A stretch of 13,196 nucleotides of DNA. It comes from Pseudomonadota bacterium (GTDB taxonomy: Bacteria > Pseudomonadota > Alphaproteobacteria > Acetobacterales > Acetobacteraceae). The notes beneath the pieces are model-generated. The model was not told the DNA's origin, ran no database searches, and saw nothing but the letters and a program-made list of their open reading frames with translations. Position 1 is the first letter of the stretch. Each line of letters starts with the position of its first letter. Location of the stretch: positions 1 through 13,196 of the forward strand of contig JAJZEG010000358.1 of NCBI GenBank assembly GCA_021828605.1, given 5' to 3'. A program made the translations under genes and the position numbers. Shown here piece after piece: positions 6,863-13,196 of this stretch.

Positions 6863-7757
6863 TGGCATCAGCGATCATAGCACCCTGCGCACGCCAGCCG
6901 CCCGATTGATCACTTGCCGCGCCCGGCAATGGCAGGTGTTGGATCATCCGCTGGTCGATCACGCCGTCGCCGAACTGGTCAGCGGCTTCGAGGATTCCAC
7001 CCTGCAATTTTTTGATGCCGCACTGCCGCATTGTCGCCGCCTGATCGATGTCGGCGGGTATTTCGGCTTGCTCAGCCTCTATGCCGGGGATCGGGTTCAG
7101 GCCACCACTATTTTCGAGCCGAGCCCAACCCATCGCACCATTCTGCATGCGAATCTGGCCCTCAACCCGGCTCTTTTCGAGCGCACCACCCTGATCCCGG
7201 CAGCGATGGGCGCAGAAGCCAGCGAACAGCCTTTGTTTCGCAAAGCCTTCGCCGATTCCGGGGCAAGCCTATTTGAGGTGGTGGAACGGCAAAATCTGCG
7301 TCGTGGTCAGGCCGAAGCGATGGTCCGCGTGCTGCCCGCGACCCAGGCATTAAAACAAAGTGGCCTGGATGGCGCAACCTTGCTCAAAATCGATATTGAA
7401 GGGGCGGAATATGACGTCATCCCCGCAATCGCGACGCTGCTCGCCCAGCATCAACCGTTTTTGCAGGTCTCGTTTCACCCGTTCAATCTGGTCGCCGAGG
7501 ATGCCGTCGCGACAACCTTACTCCGCCTGCGCCGGATGATCGCCGTGGTGGAATCACTGCGCACCTATGATTATTGGTATATTCTCGGCGGCAATGGCTG
7601 GTGCGCGGTCACGCCGGATACATTTTTGAGTTTTCTTCACCATTATCTGCTCGAACCCAAAATCGTCGCGCGCATCACGTCTCCGCAATATGGGCTGATC
7701 GATGGGGTGGGCTTTTCCCGGATACCCCTTGATTTTCCAAATGCCCCGATGGCTTGA
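6855..7757 (+). CDS. FkbM-family methyltransferase
   Basis: The product (300 residues) has the FkbM pattern: CRRLIDVGGYFGLLSLYAG (60-78) as the SAM-binding loop, TTIFEPSPTHRTILHANL (84-101) with an acidic residue for the ribose, and TLLKIDIEGAEYDVIPAI (175-192), the hallmark KxDIEGxE segment of FkbM proteins. The family O-methylates hydroxyl groups, known from FkbM in FK506 synthesis and from sugar methylation in surface glycans. Its target here is unknown. It starts within the last eight bases of the preceding methyltransferase gene. Its last 83 bases are antisense to the ClC gene. No glycosyltransferase or polyketide genes are in the window to suggest a pathway. Confidence 0.87.
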   Translation: MDSGISDHSTLRTPAARLITCRARQWQVLDHPLVDHAVAELVSGFEDSTLQFFDAALPHCRRLIDVGGYFGLLSLYAGDRVQATTIFEPSPTHRTILHANLALNPALFERTTLIPAAMGAEASEQPLFRKAFADSGASLFEVVERQNLRRGQAEAMVRVLPATQALKQSGLDGATLLKIDIEGAEYDVIPAIATLLAQHQPFLQVSFHPFNLVAEDAVATTLLRLRRMIAVVESLRTYDYWYILGGNGWCAVTPDTFLSFLHHYLLEPKIVARITSPQYGLIDGVGFSRIPLDFPNAPMA

Positions 7758-9540
7758 CCCGCCGCCACCGGAATGGTCGTTCCCGCTCCGTCTCCGCAGC
7801 AAACACCCGGTGCTGGGCGCGCAGCAAATCAGCCCGGGCAATAATGCCGCATAATCCCCCCTGCGCATCAATTACGGGGATCCGGGCCGCATTCTCCGCC
7901 AGCATAGTGGCGGCAACGGTAATCAGCGTATCGTCAGGTCCGGCGGTGACCAGGGATTGTGCAGTGGTCCACGCACCCAGCGTCAAATCCCGGGCCGGCG
8001 GGGAGCGCCGCCATTCGGCACAATCCGCGCGCGTCGCCAACCCGACCAGCATGCCTTGTTCATCAAGCACCGGATAGGCCTGATGCCGCGCTTGATCGCC
8101 ATCAAAAAACGCGAGCGCATCATGGGCCGGCATCACGGCGCTCAGCGTTTCCACCGGCGTTGCCATAATGTCGCGCGCCCGGGTGATTGCGAGCGGATCA
8201 ATACTATATTCGCGGGTCAAATGATGACCACGCCGGGCGAGCTTCTCGGTCAGGATCGAGCGTTTCATCACCAACACGGTAACAGCCATACTGCTCATGC
8301 AGGCGGTGATTACCGGCAGCAAAATCAGATGATTTCCAGTCAATTCAACCGCGAACAGGCTCGCTGTCAGTGGCGCGCGCATGGTCCCGCCCATCATCGC
8401 CGCCATGCCCAACACCGCCCAGAAGCCAGGGGCAGCGTGGGGCAAAAACGGCCCCAATACCGCCCCCATCGCGCCGCCAATAATCAGCAGTGGCGCCAAT
8501 ACCCCGCCGGAGGTGCCCGAACCGAGCGCGATCGCCCAAATCGCCGCCTTGACCAGCACCAGCCGCACCGCCGCCGCCCCCGCCAGGCTGCCCGCCAGCA
8601 AAGCGGCAATATCTGGGTAGCCCACGCCCAGCGCCAACGGATCAATCAGCCCGCCAATCCCGACCACCAATCCACCCAGCACCGGCCACCACATCCAATG
8701 TACCGGCAGCCGCTCAAACTGGTCCTCGGCCCCATACACCATCATGGTCAGCAATGCCGAGCCCAAACCCGCCGCCAGCCCGATACCCAACCAGCCCAGC
8801 GCATGCAGTGGATCGATAATCACCGTGCCGGTGAACGGAAATAGCGGTGCCGGGGTAAGCACAAAACGCCGCTCAATTGCCGCGGTGATACAGGCGGTCG
8901 CCACCGGCAGCAGGCTGCGCGGTTTGAGTTCGAACAGCAATAACTCAACCGCCAGCAAAATCGCGGCGACCGGCGTACCAAACACCGCCGTCATCCCGGC
9001 ACAGGCCCCAGCCACCAGTAGGGTTTTGCGCTCGGCATCGGTCAGGTTGAACCATTGCGCCAGGAGCGACGACGCCGCGCCGCCGGTCATGATAATCGGC
9101 CCCTCGGCGCCGAACGGCCCGCCCGTGCCAATCGAAATCGCCGACGAAATCGGCTTCAGAATCGCAACTTTCAAATCAAGCTTCGAGCCACCAAGCAAAA
9201 TCGCCTCAATCGCCTCGGGAATCCCATGGCCGCGAATTTTTTCCGACCCATAGCGCGCCATCACCCCAATAATCACCGCCCCGCCAGCAGGGATCAGCAC
9301 CGTCCAAATCGCCGGGTGTCCATGGATCAATACACCCCCCGGCGGCAGCATCGATGTCGACCAAACCTGATAATAAACCAAATTATTAATCAGCCCGATC
9401 ATCCGCAGCAACACCCATCCCGCCGCCACGCCAGCGGTTCCGGCCAACAAGGCCAAGGCACAGAGCCACAACATTCTGGGATCGGTGGTGAAATCGCCGA
9501 GTGCGCGGCGCGAAACGGGGGGTTGGCTCGGTCGGGTCAT
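7675..9540 (-). CDS. ClC-family chloride transport protein with two C-terminal CBS domains
   Basis: ClC proteins are dimeric membrane channels or 2Cl-/H+ exchangers. The product has 621 residues. The transmembrane ClC domain spans about 25-425 with the anion-path loops GHGIPEA (104-110), GPFGAEGPI (141-149) with gating Glu146, and GSGTSGGVLAP (340-350). Glu204 in FELKP (203-207) aligns by eye with the internal proton glutamate E203 of E. coli ClC-ec1, which favours an exchanger. A CBS pair follows: about 455-510 (ARDIMATPVETL...YPVLDEQGMLVGL) and 525-578 (AARIPVIDAQGGLCGIIARADLL). The serine at the central anion site of ClC-ec1 is His105 here, and the tyrosine position is Leu430. About 25 residues at the C-terminus extend past the normal family end and are antisense to the FkbM gene. 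The gene is divergent from marR with a shared operator. Confidence 0.93.
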   Translation of the reverse strand: MTRPSQPPVSRRALGDFTTDPRMLWLCALALLAGTAGVAAGWVLLRMIGLINNLVYYQVWSTSMLPPGGVLIHGHPAIWTVLIPAGGAVIIGVMARYGSEKIRGHGIPEAIEAILLGGSKLDLKVAILKPISSAISIGTGGPFGAEGPIIMTGGAASSLLAQWFNLTDAERKTLLVAGACAGMTAVFGTPVAAILLAVELLLFELKPRSLLPVATACITAAIERRFVLTPAPLFPFTGTVIIDPLHALGWLGIGLAAGLGSALLTMMVYGAEDQFERLPVHWMWWPVLGGLVVGIGGLIDPLALGVGYPDIAALLAGSLAGAAAVRLVLVKAAIWAIALGSGTSGGVLAPLLIIGGAMGAVLGPFLPHAAPGFWAVLGMAAMMGGTMRAPLTASLFAVELTGNHLILLPVITACMSSMAVTVLVMKRSILTEKLARRGHHLTREYSIDPLAITRARDIMATPVETLSAVMPAHDALAFFDGDQARHQAYPVLDEQGMLVGLATRADCAEWRRSPPARDLTLGAWTTAQSLVTAGPDDTLITVAATMLAENAARIPVIDAQGGLCGIIARADLLRAQHRVFAAETERERPFRWRRVKPSGHLENQGVSGKSPPHRSAHIAET

Positions 9541-9570
9541 CGGGCACGCTTTCCAATATCGGTGGCGTCG

Positions 9571-9600
9571 TTAATATCGTATTACGATATATTTGCGCAA
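9571..9600 (-). promoter_or_regulatory. Predicted promoter of the ClC gene
   Basis: Reading leftward, TTGCGC (complement of 9595-9600) and TATTAA (complement of 9571-9576) are 18 bases apart, a plausible sigma-70 pair. Transcription would start near 9564, about 24 bases before the ATG at 9540. The palindrome at 9574-9590 fills most of the spacer, so a bound repressor would block this promoter. Confidence 0.45.
9574..9590. promoter_or_regulatory. Perfect 17-bp palindrome, likely MarR operator
   Basis: ATATCGTATTACGATAT consists of two perfect 8-bp half-sites (ATATCGTA/TACGATAT) around one central T. Size and symmetry match typical MarR-dimer operators, and it lies between the divergent clc and marR genes. 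Further half-site copies (ATATCG at 9556-9561 and CGATAT at 9612-9617) flank it. The palindrome is seen directly; binding by the adjacent MarR protein is inference. Confidence 0.72.
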
Positions 9601-9620
9601 CCCCGGACCTGCGATATAAC
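9593..9620 (+). promoter_or_regulatory. Predicted promoter of the marR-type gene
   Basis: TTGCGC (9593-9598) and TATAAC (9615-9620) are separated by 16 bases. The expected start point (about 9626-9627) falls on the ATG at 9626, and no Shine-Dalgarno sequence precedes it, so the transcript may be leaderless. TTGCGCAA (9593-9600) is itself palindromic and supplies the -35 of both divergent promoters. Confidence 0.45.
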
Positions 9621-9625
9621 CCAGC

Positions 9626-10042
9626 ATGGCCCGGCAATCTCTGTCCGATCACGATTATCAAACCCTTGCGGCGTTCCGCTTCGCATTGCGCCGGTTCCTG
9701 GCTTTCAGCGAATCCTCAGCCCGCGTCGCGGGCTTGACCCCCCGCCAGCATCAGGCTTTGCTCGGCATCAAAACCCTGCAAGCCACCGGTGCCGCAACCA
9801 TCGCGGACCTCGCTGCCTTCCTGATTATTCAACATAATAGTGCGGTGGAGCTGGTTGATCGTTTGGCCCGTGCCCACCTCGTCACCCGTCAGGATGACCA
9901 AATTGACCGGCGCCGGGTCCGCGTGTTGCTGACCAGCGCAGGCGAAGCCCGGCTCGCCACCCTCTCGGCCATCCATCTGGCCGAAATCGCGCGCATCGGC
10001 CCGGAATTGCACGCTTTGCTCGCCGCCTTCAACGCGTCCTAA
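9626..10042 (+). CDS. MarR-family winged helix transcriptional regulator
   Basis: The product has 138 residues, typical for MarR. The helix-turn-helix is at about 36-82: LTPRQHQALLGIKTL, then TIADLAAFLIIQHNSAVELVDRLARAHLV with the recognition helix around 70-82. It is followed by the wing TRQDDQIDRRRVRVLLT (88-103), which has the conserved D-x-R-R segment. The N- and C-terminal helices (10-30 and 105-135) would form the dimer interface. The ligand is unknown. The gene is divergent from the ClC gene with the palindrome between them, so it probably represses clc and itself. No ribosome binding site precedes the ATG. Its last 14 bases overlap the convergent GNAT gene. Confidence 0.9.
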   Translation: MARQSLSDHDYQTLAAFRFALRRFLAFSESSARVAGLTPRQHQALLGIKTLQATGAATIADLAAFLIIQHNSAVELVDRLARAHLVTRQDDQIDRRRVRVLLTSAGEARLATLSAIHLAEIARIGPELHALLAAFNAS

Positions 10043-10559
10043 CCCCACTCAGCTCCCGCAGCATCACATCGAACAAAACCGGCCCCAGCCCAGGCAATCC
10101 CAGAGTTTTTTGCCGGATCGGTACAAATCCCTGCGCGCGCCAAAACAACTGCGCCGCGCGATAATCCGCCTTCACCGCAATGCCCAGCCGCTTCGACCCA
10201 TGGGCGCGCGCATAATCGGCCAAAGCGGCGACGATATCCGCCCCCAGCCCGCGCCCGCGCGCCTCGGGATGCAGCATCAGCAAGCCAATCCAAAAATCGC
10301 CCGGTGCCGGATGGCCAAACACGCAATCGATCACCCCGACCAGCCGATCATCGATAAAAGCCAGCCAAAGCCGCTTCTGCGCCCGATCACCATGCGGCGG
10401 CACATCCTCCAGAAAGCCCCGCGTCTCCGCAGGGCCCGGCGGCGCGCCGGTGGTCTCACGATAAAAATCGGTGCAGGCCACGCACAAAGCCTCCACCTGT
10501 GGCGCGTGATCCGCTTCCAACCGCACCAACTTGCTATATCGTGGCATCGGACCATCCAT
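10029..10559 (-). CDS. GNAT-family N-acetyltransferase
   Basis: The product has 176 residues from ATG at 10559. GNAT features are LWLAFIDDRLVGVIDC (64-79), the strand DFWIGLLMLHPEARGRGLGADIVAALADYA (88-117) with the acetyl-CoA pyrophosphate loop R-G-R-G-L-G at 101-106, and AAQLFWRAQGFVPIRQKTLG (135-154), a usual motif B end. The acetyl acceptor cannot be predicted. The frame stays open up to 10643, which would overlap the divergent argG start, so I prefer 10559; ATG 10547 (MPRYSKL) is an alternative. GGA about eight bases before 10559 gives weak support. The stop end overlaps the marR gene by 14 bases. Confidence 0.84.
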   Translation of the reverse strand: MDGPMPRYSKLVRLEADHAPQVEALCVACTDFYRETTGAPPGPAETRGFLEDVPPHGDRAQKRLWLAFIDDRLVGVIDCVFGHPAPGDFWIGLLMLHPEARGRGLGADIVAALADYARAHGSKRLGIAVKADYRAAQLFWRAQGFVPIRQKTLGLPGLGPVLFDVMLRELSGVRTR

Positions 10560-10642
10560 CAGCATCCAAAATGAGCGCAACCCGATGGCTTGGCAATGCG
10601 CAGCCCGGCTGATAGGTCGCGAGGCGAACAGGAGAATGCGCA

Positions 10643-11872
10643 ATGACCGAGCGGCGGGTGAATAAAGTGGTGCTGGCCTATTCCGGCGGGCTCGATACCA
10701 GCGTGATCCTGCGCTGGCTGCAAACCGAGTATAACGCCGAGGTGGTCACCTTCACCGCCGATCTCGGTCAGGGTGAGGAGCTTGAACCCGCGCGCCGCAA
10801 GGCCGAACTCTTCGGGGTCAAGGAAATTTTCGTCGAAGATCTGCGCGAAACCTTCACCCGTGATTTCGTCTTCCCGATGTTCCGTGCCAACGCCCTCTAT
10901 GAGGGCCAATATCTGCTCGGCACCTCAATCGCCCGGCCTCTGATCGCTCAGCGCCAGATCGAAATCGCGCAGGCCGTCGGCGCCGACGCCGTCGCCCATG
11001 GCGCCACCGGCAAAGGCAATGACCAGGTCCGGTTCGAGCTTGCGTATTACGCCCTGAAACCCGATGTCCGGGTCATCGCCCCCTGGCGCGAATGGTCACT
11101 GACCAGCCGCAGCAAATTGCTCGAATTCGCCGAAACCCACCAGATCCCGATCGCCAAGGACAAGCGCGGCGAAGCGCCGTTCTCGGTCGATGCCAATCTG
11201 CTGCATTCCTCCTCAGAGGGAAAATTGCTCGAAGATCCGGGCCAGGAACCCGACGAAATCGTCTATCAGCGCACCATCAGCCCCGAAGCAGCCCCGGATG
11301 TCGCGACCATCATCTCGATCGGCTTTGCCCGGGGCGACGCGGTCTCGCTCAATGGCGAAACCCTCTCTCCGGCCACTATCCTAACCAAACTCAACGCGCT
11401 CGGCCGCGATAACGGTATTGGCCGTCTCGATTTAGTCGAAAACCGCTTCGTGGGGATGAAATCGCGCGGTGTCTATGAAACGCCCGGCGGCACCATTCTG
11501 CTCGCCGCCCACCGCGCCATAGAGAGCATCACCCTCGACCGCGAAGCCGCCCATCTCAAAGACAGTCTGATGCCCCGCTATGCCGAGCTGATTTATAACG
11601 GCTTCTGGTTCAGCCCCGAGCGCCATATGCTGCAAGCCCTGATCGATGCCAGCCAAAACTCGGTCACCGGCACGGTGCGTCTCAAACTCTACAAAGGTAA
11701 CGTCATCGTGATCGGTCGCGAGAGCCCGAACTCGCTCTATTCAACCCGCATGGTCACCTTCGAGGATGACCAAGGCGCCTATAACCAACAGGACGCCGCT
11801 GGCTTCATCAAACTGAACGCGCTGCGCCTCCGCCTCGCCGCCGCCGCCGGACGATCCGGCGGCGCATTATAG
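10643..11872 (+). CDS. argG: Argininosuccinate synthase
   Basis: The cytosolic, ATP-dependent enzyme joins citrulline and aspartate to argininosuccinate, the penultimate step of arginine synthesis. The product has 409 residues, a normal length. The N-terminal PP-loop AYSGGLDTS (12-20) binds ATP. Further family blocks are [46 protein letters not shown] and VIAPWREW, then [19 protein letters not shown] and the C-terminal [31 protein letters not shown] at 10630-10634, eight bases before the ATG, confirms the start. It is divergent from the GNAT gene, with 83 bases between them; a weak TTGGCA at 10590-10595 might be a -35. No other arg genes are nearby. The stop lies just after a strong hairpin (11842-11864), and the next gene is convergent. 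Confidence 0.97.
   Translation: MTERRVNKVVLAYSGGLDTSVILRWLQTEYNAEVVTFTADLGQGEELEPARRKAELFGVKEIFVEDLRETFTRDFVFPMFRANALYEGQYLLGTSIARPLIAQRQIEIAQAVGADAVAHGATGKGNDQVRFELAYYALKPDVRVIAPWREWSLTSRSKLLEFAETHQIPIAKDKRGEAPFSVDANLLHSSSEGKLLEDPGQEPDEIVYQRTISPEAAPDVATIISIGFARGDAVSLNGETLSPATILTKLNALGRDNGIGRLDLVENRFVGMKSRGVYETPGGTILLAAHRAIESITLDREAAHLKDSLMPRYAELIYNGFWFSPERHMLQALIDASQNSVTGTVRLKLYKGNVIVIGRESPNSLYSTRMVTFEDDQGAYNQQDAAGFIKLNALRLRLAAAAGRSGGAL
11842..11864. repeat. GC-rich perfect hairpin at the end of argG
   Basis: A 10-bp perfect stem (11842-11851 with 11855-11864) encloses a 3-base loop CGA. It codes for the last residues of ArgG (around AGRSGG) and ends six bases before the TAG stop. No T-run follows, so it is not a classical intrinsic terminator. 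It may protect the mRNA 3' end or pause polymerase. Part of it (11851-11859) also pairs with 11888-11896 inside the convergent gene, so a larger alternative fold is possible. Confidence 0.5.
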
Positions 11873-11883
11873 GTGGCAGTGCC

Positions 11884-12585
11884 CTAACCGGATCGTGCCG
11901 GGCGGTCGCTGAGAGCCTTGATCACCGCCTCGGCGAGCGGTGCCGATGATTTCGGATTCTGTCCGGTCAGCAGATGGCCATCAATAATGACATGCGGCGC
12001 AAAATCCGCCCCGGTGCTGATTTTTGCCCCCTGTTGGCGCAGCGTGGTCTCCAACATGAACGGCACCTTATCCTCCAATTTCACCGCGCGCTCCTCGCTG
12101 TCGGTGAAGCAGGTGATCGACCGGCCCTTGATAAAATCGCCGCCATCCGCCGCTTTCAGCCCAGCAAACGCGGCGGGTCCGTGGCACACGGCGGCAATAA
12201 TTTTGCCCGCCGCGTCAAAACGGGTGATCGCGGTGCCCAGCGCCTTGTTCCCAGGGAAATCCCACATGGTGCCATGACCGCCCGGCAGATAAATCGCATC
12301 GAACGACGCTGGATCAAGCGCGGCAATCGGTCGCGACTGGGTCAGCGCCTGCATCGCCTTGGTGTCATTCTGAAACCGGGTCACGCTCGTCGGCAGTGGC
12401 GATTCGGCCAGGCTCCGACCATCAATCGGCACCTCACCGCCGCCAATCGAGGCAAGGGTCACGGTCGCGCCAGCATCGATGAAAACATAATACGGGGCCG
12501 CCAGCTCCTCAAACCACACGCCGGTCGGGTCGGCGGAACCAGGGATCGCTTTATGCGAGGTCGAAACAATCAAAATATGAGGCAT
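11884..12585 (-). CDS. DJ-1/PfpI superfamily protein, Hsp31-like (putative glyoxalase III / chaperone)
   Basis: The product has 233 residues from ATG at 12585. The nucleophile elbow is IIAAVCHGPAAF (129-140) with Cys134 and His135. SADPTGVWFEELAAPYYVF (17-35) supplies the conserved Glu (26 or 27) that contacts the cysteine. YLPGGHGTMWDFP (99-111) and CFTDSEE (159-165) complete the pattern of the Hsp31 class, whose yeast member has Cys138-His139 and a third acidic residue. Such proteins convert methylglyoxal to lactate without cofactors and/or act as stress chaperones; which role applies here is not known. AAAGGAGA (complement of 12591-12598) precedes the start. The frame stays open to 12726, but those 47 residues lack similarity and lie upstream of this strong ribosome binding site. 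It is convergent with argG, 11 bases apart. Confidence 0.88.
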   Translation of the reverse strand: MPHILIVSTSHKAIPGSADPTGVWFEELAAPYYVFIDAGATVTLASIGGGEVPIDGRSLAESPLPTSVTRFQNDTKAMQALTQSRPIAALDPASFDAIYLPGGHGTMWDFPGNKALGTAITRFDAAGKIIAAVCHGPAAFAGLKAADGGDFIKGRSITCFTDSEERAVKLEDKVPFMLETTLRQQGAKISTGADFAPHVIIDGHLLTGQNPKSSAPLAEAVIKALSDRPARSG

Positions 12586-12740
12586 CGGAATCTCCTTTGG
12601 TGATCGAACGGCATCGCCGCGATCAAACTCAAATGGGGATGCCCACCCCCGATTGACAGCACCAACCCTCCAGCACCGAGCCGAGACTCGATCACCGTAG
12701 CCCCTACCAAATCCTTGTCCCGTCATGCTATAAACGAAAA
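12586..12740. promoter_or_regulatory. Divergent intergenic region, Hsp31-like gene / Mpo1-like gene
   Basis: This is the longest gene-free stretch in the window (155 bases). It holds the leftward ribosome binding site (12591-12598) and a TATAAA at 12729-12734 on the + strand, six bases before the ATG at 12741. A perfect TTGACA lies at 12653-12658 on the + strand but has no -10 at a suitable distance. No clear leftward promoter is visible. Confidence 0.4.
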
Positions 12741-13196
12741 ATGAACGCGATTTTACAGGCCCGTTTGGCCCATTACGCCCAAAGCCATCAGGATCGGCGC
12801 AACGAGCTGATCCATTGCGTTTGCGTGCCAGCCATCCTGTTCGCGCTGATCGGCCTGTTCGCCGCCATCAATCTCGGCCTCGCACTGCTCGCGATCGCCC
12901 TCGCTCTGGTCTATTACGCCCGTCTCGGCAAAGTCCCGGCTTTGCGCATGGGTGTGGTGATGATTGCCATGCTGGTGGTCTGGATCTGGCTGATCGAACC
13001 AGCCGTTGGTGCCGCCGGTGCTGCCTGGGTCGCGGTGCTGATTTTTGTCCTCGCCTGGATCGGCCAGTTCATCGGTCATCACTATGAGGGCCGCAAACCC
13101 TCCTTCTTCGATGACATGCAATATCTGTTGATCGGCCCGCTATTCGTGATCGCGGTGTTGACCGGCGGCGTGCCGCCCGCATCGCCCCCCGCATCG
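12741..13196 (+). CDS. Mpo1-like (DUF962/YGL010w) membrane protein, 3' end outside window
   Basis: The frame from ATG 12741 is open to the right edge: 152 codons without a stop. Family features are RRNELIHCVCVPAI (19-32) with Asn21, His25 and Pro30, and FVLAWIGQFIGHHYEGRKPSFFDDMQYLLIGPLFVI (102-137) with His113, His114 and Glu116, the strongest signature of the family. Four hydrophobic segments are visible (about 28-58, 70-86, 92-112, 127-142). In yeast, Mpo1 is an ER-membrane iron(II)-dependent dioxygenase that shortens 2-hydroxy fatty acids in phytosphingosine breakdown, using conserved histidines. Bacterial members are mostly uncharacterised, so lipid oxidation here is inference. No ribosome binding site precedes the ATG. 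The family is usually about 150-200 residues, so little should be missing. Confidence 0.82.
   Translation, partial: MNAILQARLAHYAQSHQDRRNELIHCVCVPAILFALIGLFAAINLGLALLAIALALVYYARLGKVPALRMGVVMIAMLVVWIWLIEPAVGAAGAAWVAVLIFVLAWIGQFIGHHYEGRKPSFFDDMQYLLIGPLFVIAVLTGGVPPASPPAS

Noticed and set aside
7957..9837. Long rightward open frames (295 and 260 residues) opposite clc
   Set aside because: They are rich in Arg, Gln, His and Pro with no recognisable domain, as expected for shadows of a GC-rich gene on the other strand.
10560..10643. GNAT protein starting at 10643
   Set aside because: It would overlap the argG start codon and its ribosome binding site; the added residues lack GNAT features.
12653..12658. 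Perfect TTGACA as a -35 box
   Set aside because: No -10-like sequence lies 15-19 bases downstream on the + strand.
12586..12726. Hsp31-like protein starting at 12726
   Set aside because: A strong ribosome binding site precedes ATG 12585, and family similarity starts there.
1..13196. CRISPR arrays, tRNA/rRNA genes, insertion sequences, att sites
   Set aside because: No regularly spaced repeats, cloverleaf sequences, transposase or integrase genes, or flanking direct repeats were seen on reading both strands.

Overview
The window is a gene-dense, GC-rich (roughly 60% or more by eye) piece of a bacterial chromosome. Gene order (end of a penicillin-binding protein 1A, then prfB), short-form psd next to pssA, heavy GCC/GCG/CTG/ATC codon use and the protein sequences point to an alphaproteobacterium, most likely of the Acetobacteraceae (acidophilic Rhodospirillales type). 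That placement is inference from family resemblance; no rRNA is present to confirm it. I see housekeeping and metabolic genes only: no insertion sequences, phage genes, tRNAs, rRNAs or CRISPR arrays. No gene-free stretch exceeds 300 bases; the longest is 12586-12740.

Left part (1-4103, all + strand). The last 45 codons of a PBP1A-type gene precede prfB (release factor 2). prfB carries the classical self-regulatory +1 frameshift site: its true start is at 173, and an in-frame TGA at 242 has to be bypassed. Then comes a tightly coupled run psd - pssA - aminotransferase. The two junctions are identical GTGA overlaps, so phosphatidylethanolamine synthesis and a PLP aminotransferase are probably co-translated.

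Middle part (4100-7757). A leftward lrgA-lrgB pair (holin-like/organic-acid transport family) is divergent from a PaaX-family repressor at 5274. After the repressor come two overlapping SAM-dependent methyltransferase genes, the second of FkbM type.

Right part (7675-13196). A leftward ClC chloride-transport protein with two CBS domains is divergent from a MarR regulator. A perfect 17-bp palindrome lies between them, inside the predicted clc promoter, which makes a simple regulator-operator-target module. A leftward GNAT acetyltransferase is divergent from argG (argininosuccinate synthase). A leftward DJ-1/PfpI (Hsp31-like) protein follows, and the window ends inside an Mpo1-like (DUF962) membrane protein.

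Genome compaction is conspicuous: three of the four tail-to-tail gene pairs overlap (by 4, 83 and 14 bases) and the fourth is 11 bases apart. I do not see a clearly undescribed multi-gene system. The best leads are the lrgAB/PaaX pairing, the MarR-ClC switch with an atypical ClC anion site, and possible leaderless transcripts.
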